Shown in pieces: positions 1 to 5,884 of a stretch of 5,884 nt of DNA. The number at the start of each line of letters is the position of its first letter. Position 1 is the stretch's first letter. The stretch spans positions 1 through 5,884 of the forward strand of contig DAOVKY010000054.1 of the NCBI GenBank assembly GCA_030631525.1, in the 5' to 3' direction. Source of the DNA: a bacterium. Its GTDB lineage: Bacteria > JAHJDO01. The position numbers were made by a program, and so were the translations under genes. The notes below the pieces were generated by a model. It did no database searches, had not been told where the DNA came from, and saw only the letters and a program-made list of their open reading frames with translations.

Positions 1-1163
1 ATATAAAACTTGCGGGTGAATCTGCTGAAGAAAAAACAGGTGCTGCCTGGGAGTTCTATTCCAAAAGTCCTTTCCAGAGAACACTTGTAATACTTGCAGG
101 GCCTTTTATGAATATACTGCTGGCAATTTTTGTCTTTTCCTGTATCTTCTTTACAGGCATAGAATTACCCTATTTCGAGGCTAAAATCGGAGAGATAACC
201 AAAAATTCGCCTGGTTCAAAAGCTGACCTGAAAGTAGGAGATATAATACTCAAAGCCAATGGCAAACAAATCAAAGATTGGAGTAAGTTTAAACATATTA
301 TCCTGACTCATCCAAACCATGCAATGTCTATACTCATTGACAGAAACGGAGAAAGAAAAAGCATTCAGGTCAAAACAGAGTTCAATAAAGAAAAAGGCGG
401 CGGATACCTGGGAGTTTCTCCATTTATTCCATCTGTAATAGGAATTGTTGAGCCTGAAAGCCCTGCATACAAAGCAGGTATTAAAAAAGGAGATGTTGTT
501 CTATTTATTAATGGCAAACAAATGTCATCATGGAATGATATGACAAAGAGTATTCATAACAGTGCAGGAGAGGAAATTTCACTTATAATAATGCGTGAAA
601 GAGAGCAGTTAAAAATAAACGTTGTGCCTAAACTTAATAAAACACTAAACATTGGCCTCATAGGAATAATTCCTGAGTTTAAGACAATAACACGTAAATA
701 TGGGCCAATTGGAGCATTCATTCAAGGATGCAATCAAACCGTAAGTTTGATAGGCCTCACATATAGATCTGTATGGATGCTTATAAAAAGAGAAATATCT
801 CCTAAAACACTTGGCGGACCCATAATGATTGCGCAACTTGCAGACAAACAGGCAAAAGCAGGACTTATGAATCTGTTTTACCTGCTTGCTCTAATAAGTG
901 TAAATCTTGCTATACTTAATTTACTTCCAATTCCTGTGCTGGATGGCGGGCATATACTTTTCTTCCTAATAGAAGCTATAAAAGGCAACCCGGTTAGTGA
1001 GAGAGGGCTTGAATGGGCAACAAGATTTGGCATTGCACTTCTTGTAACTTTAATGGTATACGTAACATTTAATGATATTATGAGAGTTGCAAAAGATAAA
1101 ATCAATATTTTTCATGAAAAAAATACCTCACAAAATAACCAATCCTCCTATCAAACGCCGTAG
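1..1163 (+). CDS. rseP: RseP/RasP-type site-2 zinc metalloprotease, 5' truncated
   Basis: This is an intramembrane protease of the M50 (site-2 protease) family, which cleaves transmembrane segments such as anti-sigma factors or leftover signal peptides in the cytoplasmic membrane. The frame is open to the left edge (first full codon at base 3, 386 residues visible), so the ATG at 108 is an internal Met and not the start: the codons before it read as conserved family sequence (EFYSKSPFQRTLVILAGP). The first helix with the HExxH zinc motif lies outside the window. Visible in order are a membrane segment (about bases 87-165), PDZ domain 1 (about 170-390), PDZ domain 2 (about 420-620), and a C-terminal membrane region with NLLPIPVLDGG. 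In that motif the LDG at 939-947 holds the third zinc ligand, an Asp. The last 16 residues are hydrophilic, lie beyond the usual end of the family, and are encoded inside the overlap with ispG. The family call is secure; the substrate is unknown. Confidence 0.95.
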   Translation, partial: IKLAGESAEEKTGAAWEFYSKSPFQRTLVILAGPFMNILLAIFVFSCIFFTGIELPYFEAKIGEITKNSPGSKADLKVGDIILKANGKQIKDWSKFKHIILTHPNHAMSILIDRNGERKSIQVKTEFNKEKGGGYLGVSPFIPSVIGIVEPESPAYKAGIKKGDVVLFINGKQMSSWNDMTKSIHNSAGEEISLIIMREREQLKINVVPKLNKTLNIGLIGIIPEFKTITRKYGPIGAFIQGCNQTVSLIGLTYRSVWMLIKREISPKTLGGPIMIAQLADKQAKAGLMNLFYLLALISVNLAILNLLPIPVLDGGHILFFLIEAIKGNPVSERGLEWATRFGIALLVTLMVYVTFNDIMRVAKDKINIFHEKNTSQNNQSSYQTP

Positions 1164-2205
1164 CACCAGACCTATTAAAGTCGGAAATATTATAATAGGC
1201 GGAGATGCCCCGATATCTGTACAGTCTATGACAAAAACAGATACCAGAGATATTGATGCCACAGTTTCTCAAATAAGAAGTCTGGAGAAAACAGGTTGCG
1301 AAATTATAAGGGTTGCAGTCCCTGATATTGAAGCGGCAAAATGTTTAGGAGAAATAAAAAAACAGATTAATATCCCTCTTATTGCAGATATACATTTTTC
1401 GTATCAGCTTGCATTGGAAGCAATAAAACAGGGCGTTGATAAATTAAGACTTAACCCGGGAAATATTTCCAGTCAAAAACATCTTAGTACGATCATCTCT
1501 GTAGCAGAGGAAAAAGGCATAGCAATCAGGATAGGGGTAAATGCGGGCTCAATAAAGAAAAATCCGAAATCCGAAATCCGAAATCCGAAACTAATGGTAG
1601 ATGAGTGTCTTAAGTATCTAAAGATTTTTGAAAAGCGTAAATTTTACAACATTATCATATCACTAAAATCTTCAGACGTACTCTCTACTGTAGAAGCTTA
1701 CAGGCAAATGGCAAGCAAATGTGATTATCCATTTCACCTTGGCATTACAGAAGCAGGTCCATTGCCTGAAGGGCTCATTAAATCCTCTGTTGGTCTGGGC
1801 ATACTTCTGTCAGAAGGAATTGGAGATACCATCAGAGTTTCACTTACTGCGCCTCCTGAAGAAGAAGTAAAAGCAGGCTTTCAGATATTACAGTCTATCA
1901 AACTCAGGGAATACGGTCCGGAGATTATCTCCTGTCCGACCTGCGGCAGGTGCAAAATTGATGTTGTATCGATTGTAACAGAATTAAAAAAACATCTTGA
2001 GACTATTATTCCCCCACTTCCGTGTATAAAGATTGCTGTCATGGGCTGCGAGGTAAACGGCCCTGGTGAAGCAAAAGAGGCAGACATTGGAATTGCAGGA
2101 GGAAAAACCTCAGGAATTCTGTTCTGCAAGGGGAAAATCATCAAAAGAGTCAAAAAAGAAAAACTTGTTGAAGAACTGATAAGTAAAATTAAAGAAGTGA
2201 AATAA
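1114..2205 (+). CDS. ispG: 4-hydroxy-3-methylbut-2-enyl diphosphate synthase (IspG/GcpE)
   Basis: IspG is the cytosolic [4Fe-4S] enzyme that reductively converts MEcPP to HMBPP, the penultimate step of the MEP isoprenoid pathway. The protein is 363 residues, a normal bacterial (short-form) length. Family motifs run in order: SVQSMTKTDT, IIRVAVPD, PLIADIHF, LRLNPGN, IRIGVNAGS, HLGITEAG and GIGDTIRVSLT. Then come the cluster ligands CPTC (Cys274, Cys277), Cys312 in MGCEVNGPGE, and Glu319 of the same motif. An extra Cys280 follows the CPTC motif. The start chosen is ATG 1114. An in-frame TTG at 1087 would add nine residues but has no properly spaced ribosome site. ATG 1114 also lacks a clear Shine-Dalgarno, so translation probably depends on coupling to rseP, which ends 50 bases inside this gene. 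Residues 150-159 come from a heptanucleotide tandem repeat and fill the variable stretch between NAGS and the SLKSSDV strand. Function very secure, start fairly secure. Confidence 0.96.
   Translation: MKKIPHKITNPPIKRRSTRPIKVGNIIIGGDAPISVQSMTKTDTRDIDATVSQIRSLEKTGCEIIRVAVPDIEAAKCLGEIKKQINIPLIADIHFSYQLALEAIKQGVDKLRLNPGNISSQKHLSTIISVAEEKGIAIRIGVNAGSIKKNPKSEIRNPKLMVDECLKYLKIFEKRKFYNIIISLKSSDVLSTVEAYRQMASKCDYPFHLGITEAGPLPEGLIKSSVGLGILLSEGIGDTIRVSLTAPPEEEVKAGFQILQSIKLREYGPEIISCPTCGRCKIDVVSIVTELKKHLETIIPPLPCIKIAVMGCEVNGPGEAKEADIGIAGGKTSGILFCKGKIIKRVKKEKLVEELISKIKEVK
1561..1590 (+). repeat. Heptanucleotide tandem repeat AATCCGA x4 inside ispG
   Basis: Four perfect copies of AATCCGA are followed by AA (30 bases). 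They encode residues 150-159 of IspG (NPKSEIRNPK). Seven is not a multiple of three, so every forward frame of the array gives the same stop-free peptide cycle NPKSEIR. The opposite strand gives the stop-free cycle SDFGFRI. From memory, both peptides recur in predicted proteins of uncultured bacterial lineages, which suggests a dispersed repeat family; this was not searched. The segment between NAGS and SSDV is about the same length as in typical IspG proteins, so the repeat seems to have replaced a loop and not lengthened it. Confidence 0.93.
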
Positions 2206-2278
2206 AATTCCCCAAATCATATGCCTGCTGAGGTACATATCAAATCTGCCTAGCGTATCTTTTGCCTGATATCTAAAC

Positions 2279-2304
2279 GGGCAGCCGCAAGGGCTGCCCC
2301 TACA
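2279..2304 (+). repeat. GC-rich intergenic palindrome (REP-like element)
   Basis: A perfect 8-bp stem (GGGCAGCC at 2279-2286, GGCTGCCC at 2292-2299) encloses a 5-base loop, followed by CTACA. It is a GC-rich island in an AT-rich gap, 73 bases after ispG and 67 before gpsA. No T-run follows on the plus strand: the next bases are CTACAATGCC. A canonical intrinsic terminator is therefore unlikely, although the hairpin could slow RNA polymerase or protect the ispG mRNA 3' end. On the minus strand it reads TGTAGGGGCAGCCC..., a form I recall as a dispersed intergenic repeat in several bacterial phyla. The rest of the 2206-2366 gap shows no small ORF or RNA gene that I can support. Confidence 0.65.
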
Positions 2305-2327
2305 ATGCCTCTAAAAACTGAAAATTC

Positions 2328-2356
2328 TTGCATAACATACGACGCTTTGTTAGTAT
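2328..2356 (+). promoter_or_regulatory. Weak sigma-70-like promoter candidate before gpsA
   Basis: TTGCAT (2328-2333) and TAGTAT (2351-2356) are separated by exactly 17 bases. They match the consensus hexamers only 3/6 and 4/6. Transcription would start only a few bases before the gpsA ATG at 2367, giving a nearly leaderless mRNA, which would fit the lack of a Shine-Dalgarno there. In AT-rich DNA such matches arise by chance, so this is a suggestion only. Confidence 0.2.
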
Positions 2357-2366
2357 TTAGTCTGTT

Positions 2367-3362
2367 ATGAATAATAAAAAAATTTGTGTGCTTGGAGCTG
2401 GCGGATGGGGAACAACATTAGCTATTCATCTTTGCAAAAAAGGGTTTGAGGTTTCGCTATGGGAAGCGTTTCCTGATTATACGGAAGTTCTTATTAAGCA
2501 GAGAAAGAATCCAAAATTTTTGCCGGGCATAGACATACCTGATAAAATTCATATAACATCTAAAATAGATGAAGCCATATCAGATGCTTCTTTAGTAGTT
2601 TACGCTGTGCCTTCCCATGTGATGAGAAAGGTTGCCAAAAGTTCTCATGTTCCGGAAGGAGTTGTAAAACTGAGTGTTGCAAAAGGCATTGAGAATAAAA
2701 CATTAAAAAGGATGTCGGAGATAATCGCAGAAGAGACAAGTAATACCAATATTGTTGTTCTCTCAGGCCCTTCTCATGCAGAAGAGGTGGCAAAAGGGAT
2801 TCCTACCACGGTTGTGGTTTCCGGAAAGAATATGGATGTTGCAGAACATGTTCAGGCAGTTTTTATGTCCGAAAATTTCAGAGTGTATACAAACTCTGAT
2901 GTAATTGGTGTTGAATTGGGTGGCGCGCTAAAAAACATAATAGCTATAGCTGCCGGAATCTCTGATGGCCTTGGTTTTGGAGATAACACAAAGTCTGCCT
3001 TGCTTACCAGAGGATTGGCAGAGATCAGAAGACTTGGTGTAAAAATGGGAGCAAAGCCCCACACTTTTTCCGGTTTGAGTGGGATAGGTGATTTAATCAC
3101 AACATGCACAAGTAAACACAGCAGAAACAGGTTCGTTGGAGAGCAGATTGCAAAGGGAAAGGCACTTAGCCAAATACTTGATTCAATGTCAATGGTATCA
3201 GAAGGAGTAAAAACAACTCAATCAGCATACTTTCTTTCAAAAAAATATAGTGTGGATATGCCAATAACAACTGAAATTTACGAAGTGCTTTTTAATAATA
3301 AAGATCCTCGAAAAGCAGTTATGGATTTAATGACAAGAGATGCAAAATCTGAAATAGAATAA
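2367..3362 (+). CDS. gpsA: Glycerol-3-phosphate dehydrogenase [NAD(P)+]
   Basis: GpsA is a cytosolic enzyme that reduces dihydroxyacetone phosphate to sn-glycerol 3-phosphate, the backbone of phospholipids. At 331 residues it is full length. The N-terminal Rossmann fold opens with the dinucleotide-binding motif GAGGWG (residues 10-15), followed by the VVYAVPS segment (77-83). The SGPSHAEE motif is at 133-140, and the catalytic Lys189 lies in GGALKN. Substrate-pocket motifs follow: SGIGDLITTCTS, then SRNR at 252-255, and VSEGVKTT near the C-terminus. ATG 2367 directly precedes the first beta strand (KKICVLGAG), so the start is well placed. However, the bases upstream (TTTAGTCTGTT) contain no Shine-Dalgarno sequence. 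The gene begins the second cluster and ends 5 bases before the merR-like gene, which implies co-transcription. I see no truncation or missing catalytic residue. Confidence 0.96.
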   Translation: MNNKKICVLGAGGWGTTLAIHLCKKGFEVSLWEAFPDYTEVLIKQRKNPKFLPGIDIPDKIHITSKIDEAISDASLVVYAVPSHVMRKVAKSSHVPEGVVKLSVAKGIENKTLKRMSEIIAEETSNTNIVVLSGPSHAEEVAKGIPTTVVVSGKNMDVAEHVQAVFMSENFRVYTNSDVIGVELGGALKNIIAIAAGISDGLGFGDNTKSALLTRGLAEIRRLGVKMGAKPHTFSGLSGIGDLITTCTSKHSRNRFVGEQIAKGKALSQILDSMSMVSEGVKTTQSAYFLSKKYSVDMPITTEIYEVLFNNKDPRKAVMDLMTRDAKSEIE

Positions 3363-3367
3363 GAAAT

Positions 3368-3709
3368 ATGGAAATCAATATACCTGATAAGCTCTTTTTC
3401 TCAATAGGGGAGGTAAGCAGACTCACAAAAGTAGAGCCGTATGTGCTGCGTGACTGGGAAGGAGAATTTAAGCAGTTAAAACCTAAAAAGGATGGCGATG
3501 GTAAAAGGAGTTATACTAAAAAAGATATTGAGCTTATACTTCAAATAAAAAAGCTTCTCTGGGAAGATTTATATACAAGAGATGGCGCAAAGAAACAGCT
3601 TGAAGGGAAAGGGAATAATCTAAAAAAGCCGCATGACAGGGAACTAGTTAATATAATAAGAGATATCAAGAAAGAGCTTACTGATATACGAACTATTTTG
3701 AATAGGTAA
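3368..3709 (+). CDS. Small MerR-family DNA-binding protein
   Basis: This 113-residue protein has a MerR-type winged helix-turn-helix. The helix-turn-helix covers about residues 10-32 (FSIGEVSRLTKVEPYVLRDWE), and the wing with the conserved R-Y-T pattern covers about 38-52 (GDGKRSYTKKDIELI). A second helical pair follows (LLWEDLYTRDGAKKQL), and the charged C-terminal helix at about 90-113 is the likely dimerisation helix. No ligand-binding domain or metal-binding cysteines are present, in contrast to classical MerR proteins. Close relatives with this architecture are known, from memory, as short MerR-like regulators in deltaproteobacteria and candidate phyla, sometimes beside ihf genes; no ihf gene is seen here. 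The start ATG is 5 bases after the gpsA stop with only a weak purine-rich site (AAGAAAT), which suggests translational coupling. The residue usually Tyr in the RYWE motif is Asp here (RDWE). The target genes are unknown. DNA binding is secure; the regulatory role is inferred. Confidence 0.88.
   Translation: MEINIPDKLFFSIGEVSRLTKVEPYVLRDWEGEFKQLKPKKDGDGKRSYTKKDIELILQIKKLLWEDLYTRDGAKKQLEGKGNNLKKPHDRELVNIIRDIKKELTDIRTILNR
3652..3657 (+). promoter_or_regulatory. Isolated consensus -10 hexamer upstream of tRNA-Pro
   Basis: TATAAT sits within the 3' end of the merR-like gene, 58 bases before the tRNA. The only -35-like sequence (ATGACA, 3633-3638, 5/6 match) is just 13 bases away, too close for normal sigma-70 spacing, and there is no extended -10 TG. 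It could supply an internal start for tRNA-Pro and secA, but may be chance within an AT-rich coding region. Confidence 0.15.
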
Positions 3710-3714
3710 TCAAC

Positions 3715-3791
3715 CGGGGCGTGGCGCAGCTTGGTAGCGCGCTTGAATGGGGTTCAAGAGGTCGCTGGTTCGAATCCAGTCGCCCCGACCA
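3715..3791 (+). tRNA. tRNA-Pro (anticodon GGG), CCA encoded
   Basis: A complete 77-base cloverleaf can be folded by hand. The acceptor stem CGGGGCG/CGCCCCG has 7 perfect pairs including the C1-G72 pair typical of bacterial tRNA-Pro. The D stem is GCGC/GCGC and the anticodon stem CTTGA/TCAAG. The 7-base anticodon loop ATGGGGT gives anticodon GGG (3749-3751) with G37. The variable loop is AGGTC. The T stem is GCTGG/CCAGT with a G-U pair at its outer end, and the T loop is TTCGAAT. The discriminator base A and CCA end are encoded. It reads CCC and CCU proline codons. It lies 5 bases after the merR-like gene and 18 bases before secA, on the same strand, so it is probably part of a shared transcript released by RNase P and 3' processing. 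Confidence 0.97.
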
Positions 3792-3798
3792 ATTTAAC

Positions 3799-3802
3799 AG
3801 GA
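3799..3802 (+). promoter_or_regulatory. Ribosome binding site of secA
   Basis: AGGA lies 7 bases before ATG 3810, a normal spacing, and supports that start. It falls only 8 bases after the tRNA CCA end. Efficient 3' maturation of the tRNA must therefore leave this short leader intact on the secA mRNA for translation to occur. Confidence 0.6.
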
Positions 3803-3809
3803 ATAAAAG

Positions 3810-5884
3810 ATGTTCAGCTATATTCTTCGTAAGATTTTTGGCACAAAGAATGATCGTGAGCTTAAAAAGCTATGGAAATATGTAGGCGCTGTAAACCAGT
3901 TTTGGGAGGGATATCAGAGCCTTTCTGATTCCGAGTTGCAGGCTAAAACTGATGAGTTTAGAGCGCGGTTGAAAAAGGGAGAAACTGAGAATGATATTCT
4001 TCCTGAAGCATTTGCTGTAGCCAAAGAGGCTGCAAAACGCGTCTTTTCCAACCCTGAGATCGCAGAGAAACTTTTCGGAGATCCGAATCAGAGAAGGTTT
4101 GGTCCACACTTTGATGTGCAGCTTATAGGGGGAGTAGTACTTCACGAGGGAAAGATTGTGGAGATGGCAACAGGTGAGGGAAAAACGCTTGTTGCAACAC
4201 TGTCTGCATATCTCAATGCGCTTTCCGGTAAGGGAGTCCATATAGTAACAGTGAATGACTTTCTGGCAAAAAGAGATGCAGCCTGGATGGGAGAGGTATA
4301 TAAATTTCTGGGATTGTCTGTAGGTTTTATTCAGCACGATATGAATCCTCAGGAAAGGCAAATTGCCTATGGAGCGGATATTACTTATGGAACAAATAAT
4401 GAATTCGGGTTTGATTATTTAAGAGATAATATGGCTGCAAGAAAAGAGGATAAAGCGCAAAGGGGACTTAATTATGCTGTTGTTGATGAAGTAGACAGCA
4501 TTTTAATAGATGAAGCTCGCACACCGTTAATTATCTCCGGGCCAACTGAGGAATCAACGGATAAATACTATAAACTGGAACGAATTTTTTCCCGGCTTAA
4601 AGAAGGAACATGCAATGAGGAAACCAATCAGGAAACAGGGGACTATGTAATAGATGAAAAAGCCAATACTACCCATCTTACTACTGAAGAAGAGGGAGGA
4701 GAAATAAAAGTAGCCAAACTACTGGGTTTAAAAGACCTTCACAGTCTTGAGACCATGGAATATAGGCATCATGCTAACCAAATGCTTAAGGCGCACTGCA
4801 ATTTCCAGCGAGATAAGGACTATATGGTAAAAAATGGCCAGGTAATTATTGTAGACGAGTTCACTGGCAGAATTATGCCGGGAAGGCGTTATTCGGACGG
4901 CTTGCATCAGGCGCTTGAGGCAAAAGAGGGAGTAAGGATAGAACAGGAGAGCCAGACACTTGCAACAGTAACATTCCAAAATTATTTCAGAATGTATAAA
5001 AAACTGGCTGGAATGACTGGAACAGCAGAGACTGAGGCTGTTGAATTTCACAAGATCTATAATTTAGAGGTAGTTGTAATACCTCCAAACAAAGTCCTTA
5101 AGAGGACTAATTATCCGGATGTTATTTATAAGACCGAGAAGGAAAAATTCAAGGCTATAGTAGAGGAGATTAAAGAGCTTTATAAGATAGGAAGGCCTGT
5201 GCTTGTAGGTACAATATCCATAGAAAAGTCAGAAGTTCTGGACCAGATGCTTAAGAAAGAAGGGATTCCTCATGAGGTTTTAAATGCTAAATATCATGAA
5301 AAAGAAGCAAAGATAGTAGAGAGAGCAGGTCATGAAAAATCTGTGACAATAGCGACGAATATGGCTGGCAGAGGAACTGATATTGTTTTGGGAGACGGTA
5401 TAGCGGATCGCGGTGGGTTGCATATATTAGGCACAGAGCGTCATGAGGCAAGACGTATAGATAACCAGCTTCGGGGACGGGCAGGCAGACAGGGAGATCC
5501 TGGCTCTTCAAGATTTTATCTGTCTTTTGATGATGACCTTATGCGAATTTTTGGTTCTGACAGGATTAAGGGGCTTATGGAGAGAATGGGCATGCCTGAC
5601 GGGCAGCCAATAGAACACAGAATGGTAACAAGAGCAATAGAGAATGCGCAAAAGAGAGTTGAAGGCCGCAATTTTGATATACGTAAAGACCTGCTCAAGT
5701 ATGACGATGTAATGAATAAACAAAGAGAGGTAATTTACCAGCAAAGAGATATGGTGCTGGAAGGAGAAAAGTTAGAAGATTATGTATCTGATATGATAAA
5801 TGAAATTGTAGAGAAAAGACTTTCTATTTATACCCCAAAAGACATTCATCCTGAGGAATGGGACTTGGACGGGCTTTCAGCCTG
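3810..5884 (+). CDS. secA: Preprotein translocase ATPase SecA, 3' truncated
   Basis: SecA is the motor that pushes unfolded preproteins through the SecYEG channel at the cytoplasmic membrane. The frame is open from ATG 3810 to the right edge (691 full codons) with no stop or frameshift. The N-terminus (MFSYILRKIFG...) matches the family start. Nucleotide-binding domain 1 holds Walker A GEGKT (residues 122-126) and the DEVD Walker B box (226-229), followed by the conserved IDEARTPLIISGP stretch. The preprotein cross-linking domain follows, roughly residues 240-345, then VDEFTGR (348-354) and GMTGTAET (401-408). Nucleotide-binding domain 2 has ATNMAGRGTDI (515-525) and the arginine-finger motif QLRGRAGRQGD (553-563). 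The scaffold-helix region begins at KYDDVMNKQR. The link between GTDI and GGLHILGTERHE is short, as in Bacillus-type SecA, and lacks the roughly 30-residue insert of E. coli SecA. The C-terminal part, including any zinc-binding tail, is outside the window. Confidence 0.97.
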   Translation, partial: MFSYILRKIFGTKNDRELKKLWKYVGAVNQFWEGYQSLSDSELQAKTDEFRARLKKGETENDILPEAFAVAKEAAKRVFSNPEIAEKLFGDPNQRRFGPHFDVQLIGGVVLHEGKIVEMATGEGKTLVATLSAYLNALSGKGVHIVTVNDFLAKRDAAWMGEVYKFLGLSVGFIQHDMNPQERQIAYGADITYGTNNEFGFDYLRDNMAARKEDKAQRGLNYAVVDEVDSILIDEARTPLIISGPTEESTDKYYKLERIFSRLKEGTCNEETNQETGDYVIDEKANTTHLTTEEEGGEIKVAKLLGLKDLHSLETMEYRHHANQMLKAHCNFQRDKDYMVKNGQVIIVDEFTGRIMPGRRYSDGLHQALEAKEGVRIEQESQTLATVTFQNYFRMYKKLAGMTGTAETEAVEFHKIYNLEVVVIPPNKVLKRTNYPDVIYKTEKEKFKAIVEEIKELYKIGRPVLVGTISIEKSEVLDQMLKKEGIPHEVLNAKYHEKEAKIVERAGHEKSVTIATNMAGRGTDIVLGDGIADRGGLHILGTERHEARRIDNQLRGRAGRQGDPGSSRFYLSFDDDLMRIFGSDRIKGLMERMGMPDGQPIEHRMVTRAIENAQKRVEGRNFDIRKDLLKYDDVMNKQREVIYQQRDMVLEGEKLEDYVSDMINEIVEKRLSIYTPKDIHPEEWDLDGLSA

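Noticed and set aside
108..110. ATG at 108 as the rseP start
   Set aside because: The frame upstream encodes conserved RseP sequence up to the window edge, so this Met is internal (GPFMN).
1087..1113. TTG at 1087 as the ispG start
   Set aside because: It would lengthen the overlap to 77 bases and its only purine run (GAGAG) abuts the codon with no spacing. ATG 1114 gives a protein of usual length.
1561..1590. CRISPR or minisatellite array
   Set aside because: Units are 7 bases without spacers, total only 30 bases, and lie within an open coding frame.
2279..2310. Rho-independent terminator of ispG
   Set aside because: The stem is strong but is followed by CTACAATGCC with no T-run on the plus strand; on the minus strand the bases after the stem are GTTTAGATAT, with only three Ts.
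2222..2310. Four TGCCT pentamers in the ispG-gpsA gap as possible operator repeats
   Set aside because: Their spacings (25, 16 and 43 bases) are irregular and flanking bases differ, so chance is the simplest explanation.
645..3109. Minus-strand frames opposite rseP, ispG and gpsA
   Set aside because: They lie entirely within well-recognised plus-strand genes and their translations resemble no protein I know.
3715..3791. tRNA gene as an integration site of a mobile element
   Set aside because: The 3' end leads directly into secA with no integrase gene and no repeated tRNA fragment in the window.
3870..5744. Several minus-strand open frames opposite secA (3870-4361, 4728-5051, 5287-5511, 5508-5744)
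   Set aside because: The plus strand is continuous, highly conserved SecA coding sequence. The reverse frames show no family motifs, are Cys/Ser/Leu-rich and two of them overlap each other, as expected of shadow frames.

Overview
The window is a compact, all-forward-strand stretch of bacterial chromosome that is AT-rich by eye. It carries five protein genes (two cut by the window edges) and one tRNA, and all of them are housekeeping genes. In order they are: the 3' part of a site-2 intramembrane protease (rseP), ispG of the MEP isoprenoid pathway, gpsA of glycerolipid synthesis, a small MerR-type DNA-binding protein, tRNA-Pro(GGG), and the first ~690 codons of secA. No mobile element, CRISPR array, toxin-antitoxin pair or defence system is visible, and I do not see a previously undescribed system.

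Region 1-2205 holds rseP and ispG, which overlap by 50 bases, so they are almost certainly co-transcribed. Similar clusters (often with dxr and cdsA upstream) are familiar in many bacteria. Inside ispG there is a perfect heptanucleotide tandem repeat (AATCCGA x4) that encodes a surface-loop-like segment. From 2206 to 2366 is the only real intergenic gap (161 bases). It holds a strong GC-rich palindrome that resembles a dispersed repeat element more than a terminator, and a weak promoter candidate.

Region 2367 to the right edge looks like a second transcription unit: gpsA, 5 bases, merR-like gene, 5 bases, tRNA-Pro, 18 bases, secA. The tRNA sits inside the protein operon with almost no spacer, so the transcript must be cut by tRNA-processing enzymes, or secA must start from a promoter inside the merR-like gene.

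Organism: a bacterium, probably with a Gram-negative-type envelope or from an uncultured candidate lineage. The heptamer encoding NPKSEIR cycles and the GGGCAGCC...GGCTGCCC palindrome are, from memory, features seen repeatedly in genomes of uncultured groups such as Omnitrophota and Planctomycetes-related lineages. This assignment is inference and weak. Functionally the genes centre on the cell envelope: membrane-protein proteolysis, isoprenoid precursor supply, phospholipid backbone supply and protein export.
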